Below, in pieces: positions 37,087 through 45,350 of a stretch of 64,000 bases of DNA. Position 1 is the stretch's first letter; every line of letters begins with the position of its first letter. The notes beneath the pieces were generated by a model. It ran no database searches, was not told the DNA's origin, and worked only from the letters and a program-made list of their open reading frames with translations. The stretch comes from Parasphingorhabdus marina DSM 22363 (GTDB lineage: Bacteria > Pseudomonadota > Alphaproteobacteria > Sphingomonadales > Sphingomonadaceae). The stretch is taken from NCBI RefSeq assembly GCF_900128895.1, contig NZ_FSQW01000001.1, positions 806,001 to 870,000 of the forward strand. Reading direction: 5' to 3'. The translations under genes and the position numbers were made by a program.

Positions 37087-37557
37087 ATGGCAAATGAAAT
37101 CAAAAAACTGGACCAGAATGACCGCAACATATTGAAGGCGCTGCAACAGGATGCGAGCCTGTCCCTCGAAAATCTTGCGGCGCAGCTCAGCCTGTCAACC
37201 AATGCCTGCTGGCGCCGGATCAAGCGGATGGAGGCTGACGGTATTATCGCCCGGCGGGTTGCCATTGTCGAACCGGAAGCGGTCGGGCTCGGCATGACCG
37301 CCTTTGTTGCGGTGCGGACAAATGACCATAGCGACCAGTGGCTGAAAAAATTCGCGGCCGCGGCCTCCGGGATTGATGAGGTCGTCGAATTTTACCGCAT
37401 GGCCGGCGAGGTCGACTACATGCTGAAGCTGCTGGTCCGCGACATGGCGGACTATGACCGGGTCTACAAAAAGCTGATCAAGGCGGTGCCTTTGTCGGAC
37501 GTCTCGGCCAGCTTTGCGATGGAGCGGATCAAATATGAAACCGCGGTGCCGGTGTAA
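37087..37557 (+). CDS. Lrp/AsnC family transcriptional regulator
   Basis: 156 residues. An N-terminal winged helix (LDQNDRNILKALQQD then LSLENLAAQLSLSTNACWRR) is followed by the alpha/beta RAM ligand-binding domain. These proteins usually sense amino acids. It is convergent with the FAH-HppD genes; a role in sensing tyrosine or phenylalanine and controlling the inverted repeat at 40705-40745 is possible but unproven. The alternative is autogenous control of an unrelated operon. Confidence 0.92.
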   Translation: MANEIKKLDQNDRNILKALQQDASLSLENLAAQLSLSTNACWRRIKRMEADGIIARRVAIVEPEAVGLGMTAFVAVRTNDHSDQWLKKFAAAASGIDEVVEFYRMAGEVDYMLKLLVRDMADYDRVYKKLIKAVPLSDVSASFAMERIKYETAVPV

Positions 37558-37607
37558 CGGGCTGGAAACAGAAGTTTCCGCGTGCGACTCTTGAGTCTCT
37601 ATTTTTT

Positions 37608-37875
37608 CCCTCAAGCGCCGGGCGGGCACATCCGTGCCCTTGGCTTTCCTCGCATAAGCTCGGGCGCGCGGTCGCGCTTGCCTCGCTGCGCTCGGTTCAC
37701 CGATCTATCGAGAGGGCACCAATCCGACGCGAAGCGGAGGCAAGGCCGACTGGCCGCCGCGCCTTATGGCGCGTAGCCAAGCGGGCGGATGCCTGCGCCC
37801 GGCGCTTGAGGTTCAAATAAAAAATCTTCCCGCGCCCGGCGCTTGAGGTTAGAAAAAGAATCCGGCGCTTGAGGG
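37608..37875. repeat. Intergenic repeat element with CGCCCGGCGCTTGAGG units
   Basis: The 336-base gap between the Lrp gene and the FAH gene holds no gene. A short unit, read as CCTCAAGCGCCGGGCG at 37609 and in inverted form CGCCCGGCGCTTGAGG at 37796-37811, flanks about 170 bases of GC-rich sequence. Two more direct copies follow at 37833-37848 and 37862-37874. The short open frames inside are artefacts. The terminal inversion suggests a non-autonomous element; the tandem copies resemble repeats found in other sphingomonads. Confidence 0.7.
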
Positions 37876-37893
37876 AACAAAATAAACTCTCCC

Positions 37894-38904
37894 TCAAACC
37901 GCCACAACTTCCTGCCGGATGGCACCAAAGATCGAATGTCCGTCGGCATCCAGCATCTGGACTTTGACAGTGTCGCCTGGGCGCATGAACGGGGTTTTCG
38001 CTTCGCCCTCATTGATCGTCTCGATCATCCGGATTTCGGCGATACAGCTGTATCCCAATCCGCCTTCGGACACCGGCTTGCCGGGCCCGCCATCGGCATC
38101 CTGATTGGAGACCGTGCCAGAACCGATAATTGTTCCGGCGCAGAGCGGGCGGGTTTTTGCCGCATGCGCCACGAGCTGGGCAAGGCTGAAGGTCGCGTCG
38201 ACCCCGGCATTGGCGCGGCCGAAGGGCTCGCGATTATAATCGACCTGCAGCGGCAGATGGACAACGGAATCCTTCCAGGCATCGCCCAGTTCGTCCGGGG
38301 TCACCGCCACCGGAGAAAAGGCCGAGGGCGGCTTGGACTGGAAAAAGCCGAAGCCCTTGGCCAGTTCACCCGGGATCAGGCCGCGCAGCGAGACGTCGTT
38401 GCACAGCATCACCAGCTTGATGTGATCCGCGGCATCTGCATCGCTGGCGCCCATCGGCACGTCGTCGGTGATGACCGCGACTTCGCCTTCCATGTCGCAG
38501 CCCCAGGCCGGATCACCGAGCGGGATATCATCGCGGGGCCCCAGAAACGCGTCGGAGCCGCCCTGATACATTAGCGGATCATGGTAGAAACTTTCCGGAA
38601 CCTCGGCACCGCGCGCCTTTCGGACCAGTTCGACATGATTGATATAGGCGCTGCCATCGGCCCACTGATAGGCACGGGGCAGTGGTGAGTGGGCATCATT
38701 CTCGTGAAACCGCTCACAGGGCACCGCCTGATGCTCGACATCGCGATAGAGCGCTTCCAGTTTCGGCGCGCATTGTTCCCAGTCATCCAGCGCCGCCTGC
38801 AGCGTCGGCGCAATATTACCGGCTTCGCAACAGCGCGTCAGGTCCCTGGATACGACAACCAGTCGGCCGTCGCGCGTATCATTTTTCAGCGTGGCGAGTT
38901 TCAT
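37894..38904 (-). CDS. Fumarylacetoacetate hydrolase family protein
   Basis: 336 residues with the FAH catalytic fold. The metal-binding carboxylates are visible in CDMEGEVA (two Glu) and LCNDVSLRG (Asp). It hydrolyses fumarylacetoacetate in tyrosine and phenylalanine breakdown, or a related diketo acid. It is the third gene of the hppD-VOC-FAH set on the minus strand, separated from the VOC gene by the repeat at 38935-39015. Homogentisate dioxygenase and maleylacetoacetate isomerase are not in the window. Cytoplasmic. Confidence 0.92.
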   Translation of the reverse strand: MKLATLKNDTRDGRLVVVSRDLTRCCEAGNIAPTLQAALDDWEQCAPKLEALYRDVEHQAVPCERFHENDAHSPLPRAYQWADGSAYINHVELVRKARGAEVPESFYHDPLMYQGGSDAFLGPRDDIPLGDPAWGCDMEGEVAVITDDVPMGASDADAADHIKLVMLCNDVSLRGLIPGELAKGFGFFQSKPPSAFSPVAVTPDELGDAWKDSVVHLPLQVDYNREPFGRANAGVDATFSLAQLVAHAAKTRPLCAGTIIGSGTVSNQDADGGPGKPVSEGGLGYSCIAEIRMIETINEGEAKTPFMRPGDTVKVQMLDADGHSIFGAIRQEVVAV

Positions 38905-38934
38905 CTTTTTCCTTCGGCGGTTTTCCAGATCCGC

Positions 38935-39015
38935 TCATCCTGAGCTTGTCGAAGGATGAACGCAGAGATGACGGGACAATGCACTGCAATTCATGCTTCG
39001 ACAAGCTCGGCATGA
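38935..39015. repeat. Inverted pair of CTTGTCGAAG-type repeats
   Basis: TCATCCTGAGCTTGTCGAAGGATGA (38935-38959, shown here only by its core GAGCTTGTCGAAG) and the partly complementary 38991-39015 (core CTTCGACAAGCTC) lie 31 bases apart in inverted orientation. The unit is a dispersed palindromic repeat common in sphingomonad intergenic DNA. It lies between the VOC and FAH genes of one operon and may form an mRNA hairpin. Confidence 0.8.
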
Positions 39016-39037
39016 TCGGTGGGCATCAAGAGAGAGA

Positions 39038-39586
39038 TCAATGCTCGTCGCGGGCTTTTTCGTGCAGCCAGGCGGCATGCTGGGGTGCCTTCCTGGTCTG
39101 GCTCCATTCCTCGAGCATCTCCGGAGCCACGCGGCGCAATTCGGCCATTTCCTCATCCGTACCAATATCGCAGGCGATTTCGAGGCGATGCCCGTTGGGA
39201 TCGAAGAAATAGATGGACTTGAAAATTCCGTGATGGGTCGGGCCGAGCACTTCCAGTCCTTCGGCCTCGGCATTGGCCTTGGCCGCGAGCAATTCGTCGA
39301 GCGTCTCGACCTTGAACGCAATATGCTGCACCCATTCCGGCGTGTTGGGATCCTTGCCCATGTCCGGCTGTTCGGGCAGCTCGAAAAAGGCGAGAATATT
39401 ACCGCCCCCAGCATTCAGGAAAATATGCATATAGGGATCATGCTCGCCGGTCGAAGGGACTTCATTTTCGGCAAAGGCGATATCAAAATCCATGCCCATC
39501 ACGCGCTGGTAAAACTCGGTCGTTTCCTTCGCATCACGGCAGCGATAGGCAACATGGTGGATGCCGGAAAGGTTGGGCGCGCTCAT
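39038..39586 (-). CDS. VOC family protein (glyoxalase/extradiol fold)
   Basis: 182 residues, a single vicinal-oxygen-chelate domain pair. Metal ligands expected from the fold are His of [10 protein letters not shown], His of [10 protein letters not shown] and Glu of HRLEIACD. The protein is too short for an extradiol dioxygenase with two complete modules, so lyase or isomerase activity is more likely. It starts by an ATGA overlap with hppD and probably acts on the tyrosine pathway or shares regulation with it. Confidence 0.87.
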   Translation of the reverse strand: MSAPNLSGIHHVAYRCRDAKETTEFYQRVMGMDFDIAFAENEVPSTGEHDPYMHIFLNAGGGNILAFFELPEQPDMGKDPNTPEWVQHIAFKVETLDELLAAKANAEAEGLEVLGPTHHGIFKSIYFFDPNGHRLEIACDIGTDEEMAELRRVAPEMLEEWSQTRKAPQHAAWLHEKARDEH

Positions 39587-40686
39587 TCGGCGGGTTCCTT
39601 CACGTCGAGGACACCGCGTGCAACCTGATCGCGTTCGATGCTTTCGAACAGCGCCTTGAAATTGCCTTCGCCAAAACCGTCATCGCCCTTGCGCTGGATG
39701 AATTCGAAGAAGACCGGGCCGATTTGCGGTTCGGCGAAAATCTGCAGCAACAGGCGCGGTTCGCCACCTTCTGTGGTTCCGTCCAGCAGGATGCCCCGGG
39801 TCTGGAGCGCTGCCGGGTCTTCGCCATGGCCGGGAAGGCGTTCCGCAAGCATTTCATAATAGGTGGCCGGCGGCGCAGTCATGAACGGCACGCCCAGTTT
39901 CTTCAGCCGGTCCCAGCAGGCCACAAGATCGTCACAGATCAGCGCGATATGCTGGATGCCTTCACCGTTGAACTCGCGCAGGAATTCCTCGATCTGGCCC
40001 TTGCCGCCTTCGCCTTCCTCATTGAGCGGTATGCGGATCTTGCCATCCGGCGCGGTCAGCGCCTTGGATGTCAGGCCGGTATATTCGCCCTTGATGTCAA
40101 AGAAGCGGATTTCGCGGAAGTTGAACAGGGTTTCGTAATAGTCCGCCCAGTATTTCATCCGCCCGCCATAAACATTATGGGTCAGGTGATCGATAATGTT
40201 GAAACCGGCACCGACCGGGTGGCGATCAACACCGGGCAGATATTCGAAATCAATGTCATATATGCTGAGATTCTCGCCGCGCTCACCGCCGTCATAGCGG
40301 TCGACCAGATAGAGAATCGCACCCCCAATGCCGCGAATGGCCGGGATGTGCAATTCCATCGGGCCGGTTTCGACCTGCACCGGTTCCGCCCCGTTGGCGA
40401 TCAGATGTTCCCAAGCCTTGCGCGCATCGCGTACCCGGAAGGCCATGCCGCAAGCGGAAGGCCCATGTTCGCGGGCGAAATACCAGGCGGCAGATTTGGG
40501 TTCGTAATTGATGATCAGATTGATCCCGCCCTGGCGCCACAGATGCACGTCCTTGGACCGGTGCTCGGCGATTTTGGAGAATCCCATCACCTCGAACACA
40601 GGCTCCAGAACACCCTTTTCAGGTGCACAAAATTCAACAAATTCAAAGCCGTCCAGGCCAGCGGGATTTTCAAACAGATCAGCCAT
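39583..40686 (-). CDS. hppD: 4-hydroxyphenylpyruvate dioxygenase
   Basis: 367 residues, the full length of bacterial HPPD. Iron ligands are His167 (IIDHLTHNV), His246 (GIQHIALI) and Glu328 (FFEFIQRKG), all in place. The enzyme converts 4-hydroxyphenylpyruvate to homogentisate with O2, a step in tyrosine degradation and pyomelanin or plastoquinone-type metabolism. The start at 40686 follows a region with the inverted repeat 40705-40745. It overlaps the VOC gene by four bases. Confidence 0.97.
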   Translation of the reverse strand: MADLFENPAGLDGFEFVEFCAPEKGVLEPVFEVMGFSKIAEHRSKDVHLWRQGGINLIINYEPKSAAWYFAREHGPSACGMAFRVRDARKAWEHLIANGAEPVQVETGPMELHIPAIRGIGGAILYLVDRYDGGERGENLSIYDIDFEYLPGVDRHPVGAGFNIIDHLTHNVYGGRMKYWADYYETLFNFREIRFFDIKGEYTGLTSKALTAPDGKIRIPLNEEGEGGKGQIEEFLREFNGEGIQHIALICDDLVACWDRLKKLGVPFMTAPPATYYEMLAERLPGHGEDPAALQTRGILLDGTTEGGEPRLLLQIFAEPQIGPVFFEFIQRKGDDGFGEGNFKALFESIERDQVARGVLDVKEPAE

Positions 40687-40704
40687 GATTGTTCCTTGGG
40701 ACAG

Positions 40705-40745
40705 ATAGTTTCAGGGAAGCAGAATTTAGTTACAAATGAAACTAT
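40705..40745. promoter_or_regulatory. Inverted repeat ATAGTTTCA / TGAAACTAT between hppD and the MFS gene
   Basis: A perfect nine-base inverted repeat (40705-40713 and 40737-40745) with a third half-site-like TAGTTACA at 40727-40734. It lies immediately ahead of hppD and 84 bases ahead of the divergent MFS gene, so one regulator could control both. The AsnC/Lrp protein at 37087 is a candidate; an unseen regulator is equally possible. Confidence 0.5.
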
Positions 40746-40828
40746 AGGGGATTCGCACCAGATATGCAAGAAAATAGCCACCCGGCAAATCACAGAAGAA
40801 TCGGGACGAAAACAGGGGAAGTCAGCAT

Positions 40829-42106
40829 ATGCAAAAACGCCATCAACTGGTGCTCATGGCGTTTCTCGCCATCTTTATCTGTTACATGGACCGGGTCGCC
40901 ATATCGGTGGCGATCATCCCGATGGTCGAGACTTATGGCTGGGACCTGTCGACTCAGGGTCTGGTGCTCTCCAGTTTCTTCATCGGCTATCTGCTGACCC
41001 AGGTTGTCGGTGGCAAACTGGCCGACCGTTATGGCGGCAAGGTCGTGCTCGGCTTCGGTGTGTTCATCTGGTCGCTGTTCACGCTGGTCGCGCCGCCGGC
41101 AGCCGCGCTCGGCATCACGGTTCTGATCGTTGCGCGGATTCTGATGGGCATGGGGGAGGCCGTCACCTTTCCTGCCATTTATGCACTCTATGCCCGCTGG
41201 ATCCCGGTCAAGGAACGCTCACGCTCGGCCGGTTTCTCGAACAGCGGCATACCGCTCGGCACCGTATTTGCCTTGCTCGCCACGCCGATAATCGTCGCGC
41301 AATGGGGCTGGGAATGGGTGTTTTACCTGTTCGGCGGCGTCGGCTTTATCTGGTGCGTGATCTGGTACTATGCCATCGCTCCGACCCCGTCCCGGCAAAG
41401 CGGGATCAGCCAGAGCGAGCTCGACCGGATTTCCGCCGACACGATCGCCGAGGCGCCGGCCACGGCAACACCGTGGGGCGCCTTGCTGGGCAACATGCCG
41501 GTCTGGGCCATCATTGTCGCCCATTTCTGCAATAACTGGTGGTTCTATGTCCTGCTGGCCTGGCTACCGACCTTTGTCACACAGGGGCTGGGCGTGGATT
41601 ACGCCTCTGTCGGCCTGTTCGCGATGATGCCGCACATCGCGCTGTTTCTGTGCATGAACATTTCGGGTCTGGTCGCGGACCGGCTGATTGGCCGGGGCAT
41701 GACCATCACCCATGTCCGCAAGCTGATGATGATCATCGGCTTTGGCGGCAGCATCATTGCCCTGCTGCTGGTCGGGCAGGTGGAATCCGCTGTTGGCGCC
41801 ATTGCCATCATGACGGTTGGCAGCGCCATTGGCGGATTTGCGGTCAGCGGCTTTTTCGTCAACCACATGGACATCGCGCCGGAACATGCCGGCACGTTGA
41901 TGGGCATCACCAACACGGCGGGCACCATTCCCGGGATTGTCGGTGTGATGGTCAGCGGCTGGATACTGGACAGTACCGGGTCCTGGGCGCTGGTCTTTCA
42001 GGTCGCGGCCGCTGTATCAGCCTTCGGATTGCTGTTCTATCTGCTGTTCGGCAGCGGCGAGCGGCAGTTCACACCTGAGACATCACAGCCCGCCACCTCA
42101 CACTGA
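40829..42106 (+). CDS. MFS transporter, anion:cation symporter (ACS) family
   Basis: 425 residues with twelve membrane helices. The early block CYMDRVAISVAI and loop ADRYGGK are characteristic of the ACS family, which imports organic anions such as hexuronates, tartrate, allantoate or aromatic acids with protons. Divergent from hppD, it may import a tyrosine-pathway precursor such as an aromatic acid (inference). The 3' end overlaps the convergent M14 gene by nine bases. Confidence 0.9.
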   Translation: MQKRHQLVLMAFLAIFICYMDRVAISVAIIPMVETYGWDLSTQGLVLSSFFIGYLLTQVVGGKLADRYGGKVVLGFGVFIWSLFTLVAPPAAALGITVLIVARILMGMGEAVTFPAIYALYARWIPVKERSRSAGFSNSGIPLGTVFALLATPIIVAQWGWEWVFYLFGGVGFIWCVIWYYAIAPTPSRQSGISQSELDRISADTIAEAPATATPWGALLGNMPVWAIIVAHFCNNWWFYVLLAWLPTFVTQGLGVDYASVGLFAMMPHIALFLCMNISGLVADRLIGRGMTITHVRKLMMIIGFGGSIIALLLVGQVESAVGAIAIMTVGSAIGGFAVSGFFVNHMDIAPEHAGTLMGITNTAGTIPGIVGVMVSGWILDSTGSWALVFQVAAAVSAFGLLFYLLFGSGERQFTPETSQPATSH

Positions 42107-43108
42107 GTCCATCGGCTCCATGACGTAGAACAGGCAGTCCTGTCGGGCCACAAACGCGTCGGTGGTGGCCATGGACGGGATGATATCGGTTTTGGCGATC
42201 AGCTTGCCATCATGGATGTCGAACAGCTCTGATCCGATATCCTGCCCATTGTCGAGCGTCGCGGTCAGCGGCAGGTCACCGTCTGCTTCCAGCTCGGCAA
42301 GGGTTTCGCCCTTCCGGAAAAGGCCGAAATTAAACTGGTCGATATCCGGTCGGAACCGGACATCATTGCCGCTATTGTCGAAACTGAAATCCCGCTCCGG
42401 GCGGATCTTTACCCTCGCGTGCGTCCGAAGCAGGATCAGGTCGCCGCTGGCCGGATCATGGTCGGGCAGATGATGCATGTGCAGGCAGTCGTCGATAAAG
42501 CGGGTCGCATCGTCGACGCCGCTCTGATCATCGGGCTTGCCGCATTCGATCGTGATCGCCGGACAATGTTCCGACATGGCCAGTGACTGGACACCTACCG
42601 GCTGACGAAAATAGACGGCGGTGCGCCCGAAAAGGCTCGCCAGCTGGAGAAATTCCGGATCGAGCCGGTTGATGCATCCGTAATGGGGATTGCGCCCGGT
42701 ATTGTTGTGCAGGTCAATACTGAGAAAAAGTGGCCGGGCGGTAACGGTTTCGACCACCTCCTGCATGATCCGGCTTTCGGGACATGGTGGCAATTCGGTT
42801 CCCGGCCAGACCCGGTTGAAATCCTGCTGGTGCCCCAGCACCCGTGCGCCCTGTTCCGCTGCCTCCACATTGCTGATGAACAGCCAGACCGAGCGCGGCA
42901 GTTCGCTGTCCTGATATTTGCGCAATATCCGCTGCACGGCATGAAAGCCGACCGGTTCATTGCCATGTTGCAGGATGGTCAGAAAAAGCGGCGGATCGCG
43001 ACGGCCTTTCAGATATACCAGAGTCGGGCCGTCAAGCAGGCCATGCAGCTCGGCGGGCGAGCAGGTCAGAAAGGCATCCGGCAGGCGTTCGGGACGGGCA
43101 AGTTGCAT
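42098..43108 (-). CDS. M14 / succinylglutamate desuccinylase-aspartoacylase family protein
   Basis: 336 residues. The zinc-binding elements of the M14-like AstE/AspA family are visible as HGNEPVG (HxxE) and SIDLHNN (third His). A later CGKPDD block may hold the catalytic region. It would remove an acyl group from an amino acid or cleave a C-terminal amide. The start at 43108 is taken because the frame upstream overlaps the coding end of the ligase gene and lacks homology. It is 13 bases downstream of the GCS2 gene, so the pair is likely co-expressed. Confidence 0.82.
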   Translation of the reverse strand: MQLARPERLPDAFLTCSPAELHGLLDGPTLVYLKGRRDPPLFLTILQHGNEPVGFHAVQRILRKYQDSELPRSVWLFISNVEAAEQGARVLGHQQDFNRVWPGTELPPCPESRIMQEVVETVTARPLFLSIDLHNNTGRNPHYGCINRLDPEFLQLASLFGRTAVYFRQPVGVQSLAMSEHCPAITIECGKPDDQSGVDDATRFIDDCLHMHHLPDHDPASGDLILLRTHARVKIRPERDFSFDNSGNDVRFRPDIDQFNFGLFRKGETLAELEADGDLPLTATLDNGQDIGSELFDIHDGKLIAKTDIIPSMATTDAFVARQDCLFYVMEPMDSV

Positions 43109-43121
43109 GATGGTGAGCGGT

Positions 43122-44552
43122 TTATTCCGACGGGTCCAGCGGCCAGCTGTGCACCGGTTCGCCCAGATCCTGATAATGCAGGTAGCTTTTGAGCAGCTGC
43201 GCCATGTCGCCGCCATGTTCCTTTACAAATTGGCGCTGCCAGACGGCACCGGTCTGCCCGGTGCGGGCGCGCTGTTCAATAATGCCGAGATAGAGTTCGC
43301 GGTCGGCTTTTGCAATGTCCAGCTGTTCCAGTCCGGCATGGGCCATGGGCAGGAACAGGTCGAGGATCAGCTCGTCAATCGGACGGTCGTCAATCTGCTG
43401 CCAGCGGATTCTGGCGTCTAGGCCATCATGTGCTGCGAGATAAAAATTGTCGCGCGCGGTATGATACTGGCATTGCGCATGCGGCCTGACCTCATTCTCG
43501 GCAAACCAGGTGACAAGACCGTAGTAGAAGGCCGCGTTGGCCATGGAATCGACGATCGTCGGGCCCGCCGGTACCACGCGTTGTTCCATGCGGAAGTGCG
43601 GTGTCCCGTCCTCATCCCAGCCGACAATCGGGCGATTCCAGCGCCAGATCGTCCCGTTCTGGAGGCGGAGATGGTCCATTTTTTCCGGCGGCCGGTCCGA
43701 GCATTGCGGCAGCAGCACGGGATAGCGCTGGCGATTGGCGCAGAATATGTCGCCAAAACCCTCCTCGATAAAGCGGACGCCAAATGTGACCCGCTCGGCA
43801 TAGTCCCAGTTTCCGACCGACACCGCCTGCTCGAACAGGGGAATACGGCTTTCGGCCCAAAGGTCCCGGCCAAACAGATAGGGCGAATTGGCCGAAACCG
43901 CCATCAGCGGGGCTGACGCCAATTTCGAGGCATTGTAATAATCCGTGCCGCCGCCTTCCGGAATCTTGAGATGGATCTGGAACGAGGTGGCTCCGGCTTC
44001 AAGCATCACGTCCATATGCTCGCTTTGCAGATGCTCGATACCGTCTATGTCAAGCAGGATCGGCTGGCCCTTGCGCAGGCGGAAAATCTGGTTGTTGATC
44101 GCCTTGTAGCGCCGGGCGTCGGACATGTTCTCTTCGCAAAGATGCGCGCTGGTCACGGTCGGCAGGATGCCGATCATCGCCAGCCGCAGATCCATCTGCG
44201 CTGCAGTATCGCGCGCGTCGCGCCACAATTTCTCGAGATTTTTGTGCAGCTCCGATATGCCGGTTCCGGACAGGATTTCCGGATCGCCGTTAAACTCCAG
44301 ATTGAATCGGGACAGCTCCGGCACGACCAGGTCGTTGTCCAGCGCGGCGATAAATTCCTCGTTGCGGGCAACTGGTTGCATGTCCTGGTCGACCAGCCAG
44401 CATTCCAGTTCGAAGCCTGCCGTGCGCGGCGAACCGGATATCCGGCCTTCCTTCTCCCAGGCCATGAGCAGGTCGGTTTCTTTTCGCAGATGTTCCGCAA
44501 ATTCGCGGGAATCAGCATCCGTGAAACTGGTGGTCTCGATTTCCTGCCCCAT
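43122..44552 (-). CDS. GCS2-family glutamate-cysteine ligase-like enzyme
   Basis: 476 residues with the GCS2 fold. The acidic ATP/glutamate-binding block GFELECWLVDQD is followed by SRFNLEFNGDPEI and a conserved AEN/NPH-type C-terminal half. A GGGAGAG ribosome site precedes ATG 44552. The enzyme joins glutamate to an amine such as cysteine; it could be the glutathione-pathway GshA or a carboxylate-amine ligase making another gamma-glutamyl compound. Its partner at 42098 is a deacylase-like protein, and no gshB is present, which leaves the product open. Confidence 0.83.
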   Translation of the reverse strand: MGQEIETTSFTDADSREFAEHLRKETDLLMAWEKEGRISGSPRTAGFELECWLVDQDMQPVARNEEFIAALDNDLVVPELSRFNLEFNGDPEILSGTGISELHKNLEKLWRDARDTAAQMDLRLAMIGILPTVTSAHLCEENMSDARRYKAINNQIFRLRKGQPILLDIDGIEHLQSEHMDVMLEAGATSFQIHLKIPEGGGTDYYNASKLASAPLMAVSANSPYLFGRDLWAESRIPLFEQAVSVGNWDYAERVTFGVRFIEEGFGDIFCANRQRYPVLLPQCSDRPPEKMDHLRLQNGTIWRWNRPIVGWDEDGTPHFRMEQRVVPAGPTIVDSMANAAFYYGLVTWFAENEVRPHAQCQYHTARDNFYLAAHDGLDARIRWQQIDDRPIDELILDLFLPMAHAGLEQLDIAKADRELYLGIIEQRARTGQTGAVWQRQFVKEHGGDMAQLLKSYLHYQDLGEPVHSWPLDPSE

Positions 44553-44665
44553 AGGCTCTCCCTGAAATCAGCATATCGCCTTGACCAGCTTTGGCAATAT
44601 CCCGGGCAAGGCTTTTATTCATCGGGATCGTTTGTGGTGCCGTCGGGCGGGTGAGGTGGCGCTCC

Positions 44666-45295
44666 TCAGGTCAGCCGGGCGGCGACTTCCCGGAGTTTCC
44701 GGAAGCGGTCTGCCGTTGTCCGCCCGAAACCGATATCGATGGGCAGTTCCTTGTCCTCGTGATGGACGTTCAGAAAGTAGATATGCCCGCCTTTTTCCCA
44801 GACCCGGTCATGATCTGCCCATTCGTCCATTTCATACAGCGTGAACGCCTTTTCGTCATCCATTGTGGCGGGATCTGCGCCGATGAAATCGGTGAATCGC
44901 TGGCCTTCATGGCCGACTGCCTGGCTGATGGCGGCCCGGTAGGATGCGAGGCGCTGCTCGACCTGCCGGTCGATCTCCTCATATTCCATCGATGCCCAGG
45001 GATCGTCAAAAAACATGTGAGAGGTGCACAGTGCAATATCGGTCTGGGGGGCAAGATTTTCATCTTCGCCATCCCCATCCCAATCCTCTTCCCAGTCTTC
45101 GTCATCCGCAAACTCGGCGGCCTCAGATTCGGCCAGTGCTTCGTCGAAACTGTCGTCGAAAGCAGGCGCCGCGGCCAGCATCGCGGTGGCGGCCTCCGAC
45201 TCGAATTCCTCGTCGGACGCAGAGACCAGTTTCCGGAACAGCGGTTCCGGGGCATCGGTCAGGGTCCAGCTCCAGATGGAGGGGTTTTGTGTCAC
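44666..45295 (-). CDS. Acidic protein of unknown function
   Basis: 209 residues, GTG start at 45295. The first third is highly acidic (stretches such as DDEDWEEDWDGDGEDE). The C-terminal 90 residues look like a folded alpha/beta domain (FTLYEMDEWADHDRVWEKGG then HIYFLNVHHEDKELPIDIGF). I do not recognise a family. It lies between dnaE2 and the GCS2 gene, with 113 empty bases before the latter. The negative charge suggests a DNA mimic or a partner-binding protein, but this is only a suggestion. Confidence 0.75.
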   Translation of the reverse strand: MTQNPSIWSWTLTDAPEPLFRKLVSASDEEFESEAATAMLAAAPAFDDSFDEALAESEAAEFADDEDWEEDWDGDGEDENLAPQTDIALCTSHMFFDDPWASMEYEEIDRQVEQRLASYRAAISQAVGHEGQRFTDFIGADPATMDDEKAFTLYEMDEWADHDRVWEKGGHIYFLNVHHEDKELPIDIGFGRTTADRFRKLREVAARLT

Positions 45296-45350
45296 GGATC
45301 ATCCTTTGGCTGTTAACCGGAAGTCCACCATTGTCGTTCCGCGGCGCAGG

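Noticed and set aside
37608-37897. Small frames of 60-82 codons in the repeat region
   Set aside because: They consist of repeat units, have no ribosome site and change frame with repeat copy.
39724-41535. 603-codon plus-strand frame spanning hppD and the MFS gene
   Set aside because: It runs antisense through hppD then out of frame through the MFS gene. Both of those are clear genes.
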